Assembly (NCBI GenBank): GCA_964570935.1
Contig: CAZMZP010000033.1
Location: forward strand, 1 to 29,988
Length of the DNA stretch: 29,988 nt
Reading direction: 5' to 3'
Origin: JAFGJU01 sp964570935
GTDB lineage: Bacteria; Eisenbacteria; RBG-16-71-46; JAFGJU01
This document shows positions 15,375-23,339 of this stretch, one piece after another (the first letter of the stretch is position 1; the number at the start of each line of letters is the position of its first letter). The position numbers were made by a program, and so were the translations under genes. The notes below the pieces were generated by a model. That model saw nothing but the letters and a program-made list of their open reading frames with translations. It had not been told where the DNA came from and ran no database searches.

Positions 15375-16112
15375 GTGTCAAAAACGTCCAACCCAGTGAT
15401 TCAGATAGAATCCCTCTCTTACAAGTATCCGGACGGTACGATTGCGCTCCGCGACGTGTCGCTCAAGATCAACGAGGGTGAGTGCGTGGGTCTCATCGGT
15501 CGGAACGGCGCGGGCAAGACGACGCTCCGCTTCCATCTCAACGGACTTCTGCGCGGCGACGGCGAGATCCGCGTCGACGGGCTCGACATGTCAGACGAGA
15601 ACCTCAAGGCCGTCAGGAAAGCCGTTGGCATCGTCTTCCAGGACCCGGACGACCAGCTCTTCAGCTCGACCGTCTTCGACGACATCGCCTTCGGTCCGCT
15701 GAGCATGAGGCTCCCGCGGGACGAAGTGGACTCCCGCGTGAACCGGGCGCTGAGAGACGCGGGTCTGGAGGGTCAGGCCGGGAAGGCCCCGCACCATCTC
15801 AGCTTCGGCCAGAAGAAGAAGGCCGCGCTGGCCGCCATACTTGCGATGCGGCCGAAGATAATCGCCCTTGATGAGCCGACAAGCAACATGGACCCCGGAA
15901 GCAGGCGAGCCTTCCTTCGCCTGATAGAGTCCCTCGACGCTACAAAGGTGATTTCCACGCATGACATGGACAGCGTGTTTGAATTGTGCGACAGAGTGCT
16001 GCTGCTGGACTGCGGCGAGTTGATTGCAGACGGCGAAGCCCGCGCGATCCTGGGGGACAAGTGCCTCATGGAATCGCACGGGCTCGAAATCCCTTCGATG
16101 CTGCGGTCCTAG
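15375..16112 (+). CDS. cbiO: ECF transporter ATPase CbiO
   Basis: The product is 245 aa from GTG 15375, with GGGAG (15362-15366) eight nt upstream. All ABC motifs are intact: A-loop Tyr in YKYPDG, Walker A GLIGRNGAGKTT, Q-loop VFQDPDDQLFSSTVFDDIAF (typical of the CbiO/EcfA family), signature HHLSFGQKKKAALA, Walker B KIIALDEPTSNMD and switch His ISTHDMD. It is cytoplasmic and works as a dimer that powers CbiMQ-mediated metal uptake. It is the last gene of the operon. It faces the GH20-like gene with an 86-nt convergent gap holding a short GGCTC-TGA-GAGCC hairpin and no T-run. Confidence 0.95.
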   Translation: MSKTSNPVIQIESLSYKYPDGTIALRDVSLKINEGECVGLIGRNGAGKTTLRFHLNGLLRGDGEIRVDGLDMSDENLKAVRKAVGIVFQDPDDQLFSSTVFDDIAFGPLSMRLPRDEVDSRVNRALRDAGLEGQAGKAPHHLSFGQKKKAALAAILAMRPKIIALDEPTSNMDPGSRRAFLRLIESLDATKVISTHDMDSVFELCDRVLLLDCGELIADGEARAILGDKCLMESHGLEIPSMLRS

Positions 16113-16198
16113 GGCCGGGCGCCGTTGGGCTCGCCCCGGGGACGGTCGCCGGCACGAGGACAGCGCCTCGCGCCGCGCGGCTCTGAGAGCCCCGCCGC

Positions 16199-17743
16199 CT
16201 AGTACCTGTTGTCTCTCAAGTGTTCAGGCATGTACCGGCTTGTCGGGTCTTCCGCAGGAATTCCGCCGCGCCAGAAGGCCTCGGCTCCGCGCCACACCAT
16301 CCTCTTGAGCGTGGTGGGTGTGCCATGCACGTCGTACCTGGACCAATCCCACAACGCGAGGACCATGCCCGCGGCCTTGCCGTCTCTTCCAGCCGCATAC
16401 TTGCTGAAACTGTTGACGGAGAGCGTGTCTCCACCGATGCAGCCCAGCACCGAGAATCCCCTTGAGAGAAGGTAATCCATCGAAGGGTAATCGAGGGTCC
16501 TCTGCCTGTAATGCGCGTCGACCAGCACTATGTCCTTGGGCAGGGAGTCGAGCACCGTATGAATGCCGGCGATGGAGCCGCGACAGTTGTCCTGCCCGGG
16601 GCAGTTCTGCGAGTGGATGAGCATGTCCGCCCACATCATCGTCCCGACACCCTTGCTCTTCAAGTGTTCGTATATCTTCATGACGTCACTCAAGAACAGC
16701 CTTCTGGCGTCGGCCTCAGGCAGTCTCGCGAAGGCCAGCACCTTGTCGTGACCGATGTGCAGGTATCGCGGCCGGACAACGTCGATGACCTCGTCCAGTA
16801 TCCCGAAGAGCTTTTCGTACACTTTCGGATTAGAGGGGTCGTACGTGCTCTTGTCGATGCAGAGGCTCGGATACCCCGTGCAAAGAAGAGACGTCTGCTG
16901 GCTCAGCGTGTAAACCAGCGGAATCACCTCCAGGCCGGCTTCGCGGGCGTACTCCACTATCGCGCGAAGCGTGTCCTTGGGTGTGGCTCCGGGTCTCGCA
17001 ATTGCCGGCGCCGAATCGAACTTGGTCGCGTTGTCCACTTGAAGCATGACCGTGTTCATGTGCAGCGCCTGTGCGACGTCGATGAGCTCTCTGATCGACT
17101 CCATCTGGCTCACCTGTTTGTAACTGCCGAACGGCAGTAGAAGCGCCCTCATCTCCACGGACGGGAAATCCACGATCTCCATCGACGGAACGACGCGCGC
17201 GTAGAGTATCGGGTCGGACGTTATCAGCTGAAGCAGAGTCTGGATGCCGTACCTCACACCCTCGACGTTCCCGCCGACGAGCACGACTCTCTCGGGCGTG
17301 ACCGACAGCGCGTAACCCTGGTCCGGGTATCTGCCGAACCGCTCTCCCGAAAGGCCGGGGAGGAGTCCCTTCCAGGCGACGCTGTCCTGCAGCGTGCAGA
17401 TGACGATTACGTTCTTCTCGGGGATGAGGTCGGTGTTCATAAGCTGCGGGTCTATCCCGAACAAGCCCATCATGGTGGCCTTGAGCTCCGCCGTCCGCCG
17501 CCGAACCTCCTCGGGGGTCCCGGTGGGGGTGACCAGCGCCGTGGTGGAGGTTGGCAGGAACGCTTTCCCGGTCTTCCATTCCAGCTCAATGGGCTCGGGG
17601 ATCGCGACGGCCTTCGAGTAATCCGAGGTCGGGAGATACCTCTGGGCGGACGAAGGAACTGTCGCCAGGGTAGTAATGAAGACAAACAGGGTCAGGCCGA
17701 GAAGCGCCCTTCCGGCCGTGACTCCACGAGTTGCCGTTCTCAA
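16199..17743 (-). CDS. Exported GH20-like protein (beta-N-acetylhexosaminidase fold) with altered catalytic site
   Basis: The product is 514 aa from TTG 17743, with GGAGGT (17753-17748) at good spacing; earlier ATGs in frame have no such site. The signal peptide is MRTATRGVTAGRALLGLTLF, ending near SSA/QRY. Residues ~30-165 are a GH20b-like alpha/beta domain (GYALSVTPERVVLVGGNVEG, VRYGIQTLLQLI). The TIM-barrel part follows (IPSMEIVDFP-type entry, NTVMLQVDNATKF, YAREAGLEVIPLVYTLS, GTMMWADMLIH). The GH20 acid/base motif HxGxDE reads HIGHDK: Asp333 is kept but the catalytic Glu is Lys334 (codon AAG, 16744-16742). Activity as a hexosaminidase is therefore doubtful. Only a few aromatic subsite residues can be recognised. 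No sorting domain is present, so it is likely periplasmic. Confidence 0.85.
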   Translation of the reverse strand: MRTATRGVTAGRALLGLTLFVFITTLATVPSSAQRYLPTSDYSKAVAIPEPIELEWKTGKAFLPTSTTALVTPTGTPEEVRRRTAELKATMMGLFGIDPQLMNTDLIPEKNVIVICTLQDSVAWKGLLPGLSGERFGRYPDQGYALSVTPERVVLVGGNVEGVRYGIQTLLQLITSDPILYARVVPSMEIVDFPSVEMRALLLPFGSYKQVSQMESIRELIDVAQALHMNTVMLQVDNATKFDSAPAIARPGATPKDTLRAIVEYAREAGLEVIPLVYTLSQQTSLLCTGYPSLCIDKSTYDPSNPKVYEKLFGILDEVIDVVRPRYLHIGHDKVLAFARLPEADARRLFLSDVMKIYEHLKSKGVGTMMWADMLIHSQNCPGQDNCRGSIAGIHTVLDSLPKDIVLVDAHYRQRTLDYPSMDYLLSRGFSVLGCIGGDTLSVNSFSKYAAGRDGKAAGMVLALWDWSRYDVHGTPTTLKRMVWRGAEAFWRGGIPAEDPTSRYMPEHLRDNRY

Positions 17744-17862
17744 GGATACCTCCAGTCTTGCAGTTATGATTTGGCCCCGCAGCGGGGTTCGGGCCCGCGG
17801 CCGACCGCGCACGTGGTCCGGGCGGGCAGGCCTGCAACTTTCGAACGAGCCCCACGTCATGA

Positions 17863-17890
17863 GTCTATAAGGCGGCTCCGCCCAAGTCAA
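17863..17890 (-). promoter_or_regulatory. Promoter of the GH20-like gene with palindrome in the spacer
   Basis: On the minus strand, TTGACT (17890-17885), 16 nt and TAGACT (17868-17863). The spacer contains the perfect inverted repeat GGCGG-AG-CCGCC (17872-17883), a plausible repressor site. The leader would be ~110 nt. Confidence 0.5.
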
Positions 17891-17995
17891 TTCGCCATTC
17901 TGTTACTTCCCGGCCTCCAGTGGCGCCGGCGCCTGCCCGGCGCGAGTCATTATCGTGTTGTCACGGCGTTTCCGCAGCTGGTAATGTGTGCGTCG

Positions 17996-18529
17996 ATGAG
18001 AGAAACAAGAGCTGTTCGTAACCTCCTGGTGACACTTCTGACCGTCGTGCTGCTGCAGGGAATCGCTCACGCCGGAGTCTCGGAGAGCGCCGGCTGCCTG
18101 AGCGGCGCCCAGTGGCGCGCCGGTGCGGAAGCCGCTTGCCCCGCCAACCTATTGTACCCTGGCCGTTCTGTCTTTCTCCGCGAAGACGTCGTTCCTTCAG
18201 AAGGCACGTCCGGCCTGGCCGAAGCCTCTGTTCCGGGCGGCGGCGCGGCAGGATTCTGGCTGCCGGACTCGATGGAGGCTGGCTGGCTCGCGCGGGACAA
18301 GAAGCTCCATTTCCTTGCCTGCTATTCGATTGTGCTGACGGGCGAAGCAGCCACGGACAGGCCGGTGACCGGAGTGGTCTGGGCCGCCGGGCTCTCAATC
18401 GCCAAGGAACTGTGGGACCTCTGGTTCAAGACGCCGGCGGCGGACAGGGGTGTAAGCAGGGGAGACCTGGTGGCGGACGCCGCCGGAATCGTAGCTGCCG
18501 TCATCGCGGTCGAGGCGTTCGGCGATTGA
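17996..18529 (+). CDS. Exported DUF2279/YfiM-like protein
   Basis: The product is 177 aa from ATG 17996; an in-frame ATG at 17984 is equally possible and neither has a clear Shine-Dalgarno. The signal peptide is MRETRAVRNLLVTLLTVVLL, ending near AHA/GVS. The C-terminal ~85 residues match the pattern of the DUF2279 / YfiM family: ARDKKLHFLACYSIVL (D-K-x-x-H-F), GLSIAKELWDLWF (KE-x-x-D) and GVSRGDLVADAAGIV. In E. coli the YfiM lipoprotein is of uncertain envelope function. Here no lipobox Cys is at the cleavage site. The middle (residues 30-90) is low in conserved features. It is divergent from the GH20-like gene. A weak promoter (TTGTCA at 17958-17963, TAATGT at 17982-17987) would start transcription at about the ATG. 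Confidence 0.75.
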   Translation: MRETRAVRNLLVTLLTVVLLQGIAHAGVSESAGCLSGAQWRAGAEAACPANLLYPGRSVFLREDVVPSEGTSGLAEASVPGGGAAGFWLPDSMEAGWLARDKKLHFLACYSIVLTGEAATDRPVTGVVWAAGLSIAKELWDLWFKTPAADRGVSRGDLVADAAGIVAAVIAVEAFGD

Positions 18530-18538
18530 CGGTCGCCC
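18524..18538. repeat. Dispersed 15-nt repeat at a stop codon
   Basis: GATTGACGGTCGCCC overlaps the stop of the YfiM-like gene and is identical to 13334-13348, just after the second nikR stop-codon copy. In both places a GGAGGCT follows within about 40 nt. Confidence 0.55.
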
Positions 18539-18636
18539 CGGCCGTCACTACGGAGGCTCTCGCGCCCGGACTGAGCGCAACCGAGCCCGGGGGATCGAAC
18601 CCCCATATCAACACACCTCTCTCTTGCTGCACTCAG

Positions 18637-18665
18637 TTGACGCGGTTTCACGATATTGTTATCAT
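18637..18665 (+). promoter_or_regulatory. Promoter of the outer-membrane barrel gene
   Basis: TTGACG (18637-18642), 17-nt spacer, TATCAT (18660-18665). The -10 is the same TATCAT as the promoter at 21265. Transcription would begin near 18672, about 90 nt before the ATG. Confidence 0.65.
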
Positions 18666-18763
18666 CCCGCGAGATGCGCGACTACATCCGCACGCCGCCC
18701 ACCGCGGTCGCGTGCCGCAGTCGCGTCTTGCAGGGTCCTAGTCAAGCGAAAGGAGAGCTCGAC

Positions 18764-19294
18764 ATGCGCAGTAAGTCTCTTGTGATGGCAGCCGTGTTGG
18801 TCATGGCAGTCTCGTGCGCGTGCCATGCCCAGGAGTACGAAGACTGGTCTGTGGCGCAGACGTCGTCCCCGCAGAGGTCGTTCAGCGTGGGCGCGCAGCT
18901 TGGACTGCCCTACGTCCTTGGAGTAGACGTGGCCAGCCACTTCAACTCCAGAATGTCAGCCGGCCTGGGGTTCGGCTTCGTGCCCGACCTGATCACTTTT
19001 GGAGGCCAGTTCAGACTCAATCTCCTGGAGCCGGGTCCCGACAAGACCATCCCTATTGCCGCGGCAGGCATAAACCAGTACTGGATCGACGACGCGGGCA
19101 AGAGCACCGACGCCATCGCCATCAACTTCCTGGCCGGCTTCGAGCATTTCTTCGGCTCCAGCACGAGCCTTGGTATGCACATCGGTTACATAAAGACCAT
19201 AACCGAGAGCGACGACAACAGCGTTAAGGTCTGGGGAATCAACGACGACATGTCGAAGCTCTTCCTCGGCGTAGCCGGACGGTACTATTTCTAG
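18764..19294 (+). CDS. Small outer-membrane beta-barrel protein
   Basis: The product is 176 aa from ATG 18764, preceded by AAAGGAGAG at optimal spacing. The signal peptide is MRSKSLVMAAVLVMAVSCAC, probably cleaved after CHA (AQEYEDW follows). The mature part is made of alternating amphipathic strands: SFSVGAQLGLPYVLGVDVAS, RMSAGLGFGFVPDLITFGGQ, SSTSLGMHIGYIKTI, and it ends in a terminal strand LFLGVAGRYYF with aromatic last residue. That ending is the recognition signal for the BAM machinery. Size and strand count suggest an eight-stranded OmpA-type or OMP_b-brl barrel. Substrate or partner unknown. It stands alone on a good promoter, with the coiled-coil gene 89 nt downstream possibly in the same transcript. 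Confidence 0.82.
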   Translation: MRSKSLVMAAVLVMAVSCACHAQEYEDWSVAQTSSPQRSFSVGAQLGLPYVLGVDVASHFNSRMSAGLGFGFVPDLITFGGQFRLNLLEPGPDKTIPIAAAGINQYWIDDAGKSTDAIAINFLAGFEHFFGSSTSLGMHIGYIKTITESDDNSVKVWGINDDMSKLFLGVAGRYYF

Positions 19295-19306
19295 CAGCTG
19301 GTAACA

Positions 19307-19322
19307 GCGCGCGATCGCGCGC
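19307..19322. repeat. 16-bp perfect palindrome
   Basis: GCGCGCGATCGCGCGC lies 12 nt after the barrel-gene stop, between it and the coiled-coil gene. It could form a 6-bp hairpin with a GATC loop. No T-run follows, so it is not a normal intrinsic terminator. Confidence 0.6.
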
Positions 19323-19383
19323 AAAGACGCACGGCCGAACACGGCGACGCAACAAGGCGCAGGGGGCCGGCGCGGAGGTCCAA

Positions 19384-19827
19384 ATGAGTGGCGGCAGAAT
19401 AGTTATTCTCGTGATCATAGTTTTCGTTGTGGCGCTCTTCGTGGGGTTTCTGATGGGCTCGAAGCGGGTGGCCGACGTTCAGAAGGAACTGGGCGCGGTC
19501 AAGACCGACCTGGAGAACTGCCAGAAGGACGCGGGAAAGGCCAAGACCCAGAAGGAGCTCGCGAGATGCAGGTGGTCTCTCGTGGAGACAAGGGCCAGCG
19601 CGGAACGGCGGGATTTCGGGAAGGCGAGTGAGGCTTTCACCAGCGCGAAGCTGGCCTTCAGCGCGGCGGCCACGGAATCCGGCTACGCCCCCGAGTTTTC
19701 GGAGAAACTGGCGCCGGTGCAGACCGGTCTGGGTGACATTCAGGCCGGACTGGACGGGAACGACGTGACGGTGACCGGCAAGATCACAGAGGTCGTGAAC
19801 CTGATAGACGTGCTGCTACAGCAGTAG
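19384..19827 (+). CDS. Membrane-anchored coiled-coil protein of unknown function
   Basis: The product is 147 aa from ATG 19384, with GGAGGT four nt upstream. Residues 5-27 form one transmembrane helix (IVILVIIVFVVALFVGFLMG). A helical, heptad-like segment follows at ~30-65 (VQKELGAVKTDLENCQKDAG). The rest is Ala-rich and helical (DFGKASEAFTSAKLAFSAAA ... KITEVVNLIDVLLQQ). The layout resembles small envelope proteins that present a periplasmic or cytoplasmic coiled coil, but I recognise no family. It follows the barrel gene in the same direction after a palindrome and converges on the GT2-like gene with 27 nt between stops. Confidence 0.75.
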   Translation: MSGGRIVILVIIVFVVALFVGFLMGSKRVADVQKELGAVKTDLENCQKDAGKAKTQKELARCRWSLVETRASAERRDFGKASEAFTSAKLAFSAAATESGYAPEFSEKLAPVQTGLGDIQAGLDGNDVTVTGKITEVVNLIDVLLQQ

Positions 19828-19854
19828 CCGGCGGTCGGCGCCGCGCCGAACGAA

Positions 19855-20646
19855 TCAAGAGCGCCGGAGAAGCGGCAGGACAAGCAGCATGCACCACTCT
19901 TTGGCGCTCAGTCTCGCGTAGCCATCGGCCCGGGTGGTGGCGCAGACCTTCTTTATGTTCGCGAGTTTCTTTCCCGTGTCGGCGGCGTGCCTCTTAAGCC
20001 GCAGCGCGAATTCCAGAGTCTGACCCGACAGCATGAACTCGCTGAACCCGCCCAGACTGTCAAACACCGGCTTGCGCACGAAGTAGACTCCAAGGCTGAG
20101 CCCGTTCAAACGTAGGGGGATGCGCGCCAAGAACGCCGTCAGCGCGGAAATCAGGCCACGATTCTCGACACTCACGGCGGTTCCGCCGCCCAGGGTCTCC
20201 CCGTCGTGCAGGGTCTCGCATATGTGACAGAGACACTCCTCCCTCGGCGCCAGGTCGGGATTGAGCAGGACGAGGAACCTGCCACTGGCGGCCGCCGCTC
20301 CCGCGTTCACCGCTGCAGAGAGCGTCGGCAGATTTCGGGAGACTACTTTGGCGTCGAATTCCTCGGCATGGACGAGACGCGAGGAGTGTTCCCCGTAGCC
20401 GGTCACAATTATCTCCGCGCCCTTTCCGAGCTTCCGACGAAGCGCGGCGCGTGCCTCGGCGAGCTTGTCCAGTAAGCTCGGCAATCCTTTCGGACAGCCG
20501 TTGACGGGGACTATTACGGATAAGAGAGGTCGGTCGTCCGGCGTTGCATCCTGCAATGGCCGGACCGGTTCCGGTTGTGGAATGAATGTCCCGGAGACGA
20601 GCTCTTCGAGCATTGCCTCAACTGTATCTTCAAGTGTGACCGGCAA
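19855..20646 (-). CDS. GT2-like glycosyltransferase-fold protein
   Basis: The product is 263 aa from TTG 20646; AGGGAGG lies about nine nt upstream. After a ~40-residue helical N-terminal tail, the GT-A fold begins at LLSVIVPVNG (41-50). AEIIVTGYGEHS follows, then NLPTLSAAVNAGAAAASGRF and LLNPDLAP, where NPD (129-131) takes the place of the DxD metal motif. Later come FVRKPVFDSLGGFSEFMLSG and ALRLKRHAADTGKKLANI. The order and spacing fit family 2 glycosyltransferases, particularly short soluble ones of the TIGR04283 type. The acceptor half is short and the usual ED/QxxRW region is not evident, so activity and substrate are open. It is divergent from the DinB-like gene; the ~100 nt between their starts hold no convincing promoter. 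Confidence 0.72.
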   Translation of the reverse strand: MPVTLEDTVEAMLEELVSGTFIPQPEPVRPLQDATPDDRPLLSVIVPVNGCPKGLPSLLDKLAEARAALRRKLGKGAEIIVTGYGEHSSRLVHAEEFDAKVVSRNLPTLSAAVNAGAAAASGRFLVLLNPDLAPREECLCHICETLHDGETLGGGTAVSVENRGLISALTAFLARIPLRLNGLSLGVYFVRKPVFDSLGGFSEFMLSGQTLEFALRLKRHAADTGKKLANIKKVCATTRADGYARLSAKEWCMLLVLPLLRRS

Positions 20647-20750
20647 TAGAGTGGGCCTCCCTGAAAGGGGCGCACAGTCGGCCCCCGCCGGGTGGTAGGA
20701 TTACTGCAACGGGCATGCCAGCCGGATGCGCGCCCGGCGGGAGAACGCCA

Positions 20751-21206
20751 ATGACCCTTCAGGAAATGTTCGAACACGCGGAATCGTCGAGGTGTCAGGT
20801 ACTGGCCGCGGCAGAGAAGATGGACACCGTGAGTTTCGTCGAGCGGAGACAGGGACTGTTCTCCGTCAGGGATCTGCTCGCGCACCTCATGGACGCGGAA
20901 GACTATTGGATTGGGTCCGTGGTCTTGAGCGGAAGACACCGCAAGTTTGCTCCCGAGACATATTCCGACGTCAAGCCGCTGAAAGCGGACTGGGACGAGG
21001 TCCGAGAGCGTACCAGGACTCTGTTTGCGACGCTGTCCGCCGAGCTGCTCGGCCAGACCCGTACCGTACGGCGGGAGACGGAAACGGCTTTCCTCGTGGA
21101 CAAGATCCTCTGGCATTTTCTCACCCACGAGTCTCATCACCTGGGACAGGTCTGCATGCTGATGAGAGAACGCGGGTTCGCACCGCCCGTCGTGGACCTT
21201 CTGTGA
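20751..21206 (+). CDS. DinB-family four-helix-bundle metalloprotein
   Basis: The product is 151 aa from ATG 20751, with GGGAG seven nt upstream. DinB/DUF664 proteins are four-helix bundles with a divalent-metal site made of three His. Here they are the His of LLAHLMDAEDYWIGSVV and the pair in WHFLTHESHHLGQVCMLMRE. Both motifs sit in the expected helices two and four. Family members include thiol S-transferases (bacillithiol or mycothiol) and damage-inducible proteins of unknown role. The substrate cannot be read from the sequence. No SOS box like the one before lexA is seen upstream, so the DinB name should not be taken to mean SOS control here. Confidence 0.85.
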   Translation: MTLQEMFEHAESSRCQVLAAAEKMDTVSFVERRQGLFSVRDLLAHLMDAEDYWIGSVVLSGRHRKFAPETYSDVKPLKADWDEVRERTRTLFATLSAELLGQTRTVRRETETAFLVDKILWHFLTHESHHLGQVCMLMRERGFAPPVVDLL

Positions 21207-21264
21207 CCACGTGCGTTCCGCTTCGGCCTCACCTTTAGCCCGATACTACGCTTCTGTGACCTGC

Positions 21265-21293
21265 TTGACTTGTCGTCACAAAAATGCTATCAT
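21265..21293 (+). promoter_or_regulatory. Promoter of the two-component operon
   Basis: TTGACT (21265-21270), 17-nt spacer, TATCAT (21288-21293). The start of transcription would be near 21300, giving a leader of about 290 nt before the kinase ATG. The rest of the 21207-21587 gap holds the inverted repeat at 21382-21398 and an open frame ending exactly at the kinase start. Confidence 0.68.
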
Positions 21294-21381
21294 GCCTGCC
21301 GGATTGGGGCGCTGCCGTGCGACAGGACGATGCATGCGCTCCGCCCGTCCGGATGCGGACGGGGCCTCGAGCGCTGTGCGA

Positions 21382-21398
21382 GTCGTGTACGACACGAC
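21382..21398. promoter_or_regulatory. Inverted repeat in the kinase leader
   Basis: GTCGTGT-ACG-ACACGAC has perfect 7-bp arms around 3 nt. It is followed at 21402 by the 8-bp palindrome GTCGCGAC. It may be an operator or an RNA hairpin in the long leader. Confidence 0.5.
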
Positions 21399-21587
21399 AG
21401 AGTCGCGACGAGGAATTGACGCGCCCGGGCTGCTGATGGCGACGGCGATTTCCCTTCTGACCCGAGCACAAGGCTCCCGCCAATTTCCGTCAGAAAACCT
21501 GAGTCCCGCAAGTCGGACTTTGCTTTGCGCTGCCAGAGCCAACTCTTGCGCCTGTGTACCGGCACGGCGTTGCCCTGGAGGTTGGTG

Positions 21588-23339
21588 ATGCCCGCTGAGG
21601 CAAGGGGCACGCAGTCTGCGGGCGCGAAACCCGCGCGCAGACTGACTCACGCATTGGTCGTTCACTACGAACAGGCCTTCTTCATCAGGCAGATAATCGC
21701 CGCGTCCGTCCCGGCGGTTTGCCTCGTCTCCAGAGAGTCGGTCCCGGCGCCTTCCCTCGTCCCGGCCTTCTACGTCGTCGTGGCCGCCACCGGACTCAAC
21801 CTCATCTACTACTGGCTGACGGTCTCAGGCAAGTTCCGCTCCAACTTCAAGTGGGCGCAGATCGCGCTGGACATGCTCCTTTGGACAGTGCTTGTCCACT
21901 TCACGGGCGGCAGAGAGAGCATCTTCTTCTTTCTGTATCCGCTCGAGGTTCTTGTGGGGGCCTTCACGCTTTCCGCTTCCGGTTGCGTCTATGGTGCAGG
22001 GGTGGCCTCCCTACTCTTCACTGTGGAAGCCGGCGTTCTTGGTCCCCACCCGGGGCTCGACGGCAATCACGATGTAAGGATCATCTTCATTTTTGCCGTC
22101 GCGGCTCTTGCGGTGCTCATCGTCAAGAAGCTGGAGAAGAAGACTCGTGAAGTGGAACGTCTGAGAGACATGCTGCGGGAGAGAGCGGAGAGGGCGGAGA
22201 CCAGTCTCAGCACTCTTCTTGACACGGTCACGAGCGGCCTCCTCGTCCTGGACGAAGATGGAGTAGTCCTGTCCGTCAACGAGCCTCTTGCCGGAATGCT
22301 GGGCGCCAACGCGCAGGAGCTGGCGACCGGGAGAGACGGCGGCCCGAGGTTCGCGGGGCTCAGACAGAGGCTCATGAAGACGCTGAACAGCGGAGAGGCC
22401 ACGGATAGTTTCGAGCTCGCGGCCCCCGGGGCCGCGGGCGCTCCGAAGAAGCTGGAGGTTCAAGCCAGGGTGTTCCGATTGGGCGGGTGCAGATGCGTCA
22501 CGGCGGTGGTGTCTGAAAACGGCGGAAGCGAGCCCGCCGCTGCTCTCGGGCCGCGGCGCCGCGATGACGAGACGCAGTCTGGTGCAGTCTCCGCGGCCGC
22601 CCCCGGTCCGTCGGTCTCGGTCGTGGCGCACGAGGTCAAGAACTCGATGACGTGCGTCCTCGGGCTCCTGTCCCTGCTCAAGGACGACGTCTGTCGGGAC
22701 CCGAAGTCTCTGGGGCTCGTGCGCAAGGCGGTGAGTGCCGTGGAGGAGCTGGACGCGTTCGTGTCGGACCTTCTTCTCTACTCGCGACCGGCCGCTCCGC
22801 GGTTCGAACGCGTCGACCTCGTGTCGGTCGTGGACTGCGTAGCCGAGTGTCTTGAGGGAAAGACGTTCCGCGACAAGAACGCAACACTGACCAGACAGTT
22901 TTCGGTCCAGCGGCTGGACGTCGAGGCCGACTCCAGGCAGATGCAGCGCGTGACGATGAACCTGCTCCTGAACGCCTGCCAGGCCGTGCGCGACGACGGC
23001 AACGTGTGGGTGTCGGTCGGCAGGGAGAACGACTGCGCGGTCGTCGAAGTGAGGGACGACGGCTGCGGGATACCGGAGGAGTCCATGGACAGGCTGTTCG
23101 AGCCGTTCTTCACGACGAAGACGTCCGGCAGCGGCCTGGGACTTCCAATCGCAAGGAACCTCGTCACGGCGCACCGGGGCAGCATCGGCGTGAAGAGCAC
23201 CCCCGGGTCCGGGACGAGCGTGACCGTTCGCATCCCGATTGACAGGACCGAGCAAGGACGGCCCGGTCGTGACCGGAGCGAGCCGGCCGCAGTACCGGCC
23301 AGGGCGCTCTCTGAAGTTGAGACGCGGAACGCAGTCTGA
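21588..23339 (+). CDS. PilS/NtrB-like membrane sensor histidine kinase
   Basis: The product is 583 aa from ATG 21588, with GGAGGT at 21577-21582. Residues ~30-180 hold about six membrane segments, including LIYYWLTVSGKFRSNF and VHFTGGRESIFFFLYPLEVL, a pattern like the PilS sensor domain. A short coiled coil follows (KKLEKKTREVERLRDMLRER), then a PAS domain (TVTSGLLVLDEDGVVLSVNE) at ~205-310. The kinase core has the H-box VVAHEVKNSMTCVLGL with phospho-acceptor His348, N-box MNLLLNACQAV, G1 DDGCGIPEE, F-box FEPFFTTK and G2 SGSGLGLPIA. It should autophosphorylate and pass phosphate to the regulator encoded next, whose ATG overlaps this gene's stop (TGATG), so translation is coupled. The stimulus is unknown. 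An Ala/Gly/Pro-rich linker lies before the H-box. Confidence 0.92.
   Translation: MPAEARGTQSAGAKPARRLTHALVVHYEQAFFIRQIIAASVPAVCLVSRESVPAPSLVPAFYVVVAATGLNLIYYWLTVSGKFRSNFKWAQIALDMLLWTVLVHFTGGRESIFFFLYPLEVLVGAFTLSASGCVYGAGVASLLFTVEAGVLGPHPGLDGNHDVRIIFIFAVAALAVLIVKKLEKKTREVERLRDMLRERAERAETSLSTLLDTVTSGLLVLDEDGVVLSVNEPLAGMLGANAQELATGRDGGPRFAGLRQRLMKTLNSGEATDSFELAAPGAAGAPKKLEVQARVFRLGGCRCVTAVVSENGGSEPAAALGPRRRDDETQSGAVSAAAPGPSVSVVAHEVKNSMTCVLGLLSLLKDDVCRDPKSLGLVRKAVSAVEELDAFVSDLLLYSRPAAPRFERVDLVSVVDCVAECLEGKTFRDKNATLTRQFSVQRLDVEADSRQMQRVTMNLLLNACQAVRDDGNVWVSVGRENDCAVVEVRDDGCGIPEESMDRLFEPFFTTKTSGSGLGLPIARNLVTAHRGSIGVKSTPGSGTSVTVRIPIDRTEQGRPGRDRSEPAAVPARALSEVETRNAV

Noticed and set aside
18580..18610. 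tRNA-like T-arm on the minus strand (GGGGGTTCGATCCCCC), possible attachment-site remnant
   Set aside because: Stem pairing does not keep the 5-bp/7-nt T-arm geometry, no D-arm or anticodon arm lies upstream, and no integrase is nearby. It is more likely a chance hairpin after the YfiM-like gene.
21559..21575. Possible sigma-54 promoter (GGCACGGCGTTGC) just before the kinase gene
   Set aside because: The GG and GC elements are separated by 9 nt rather than the strict 10, and a good sigma-70-type promoter exists upstream.
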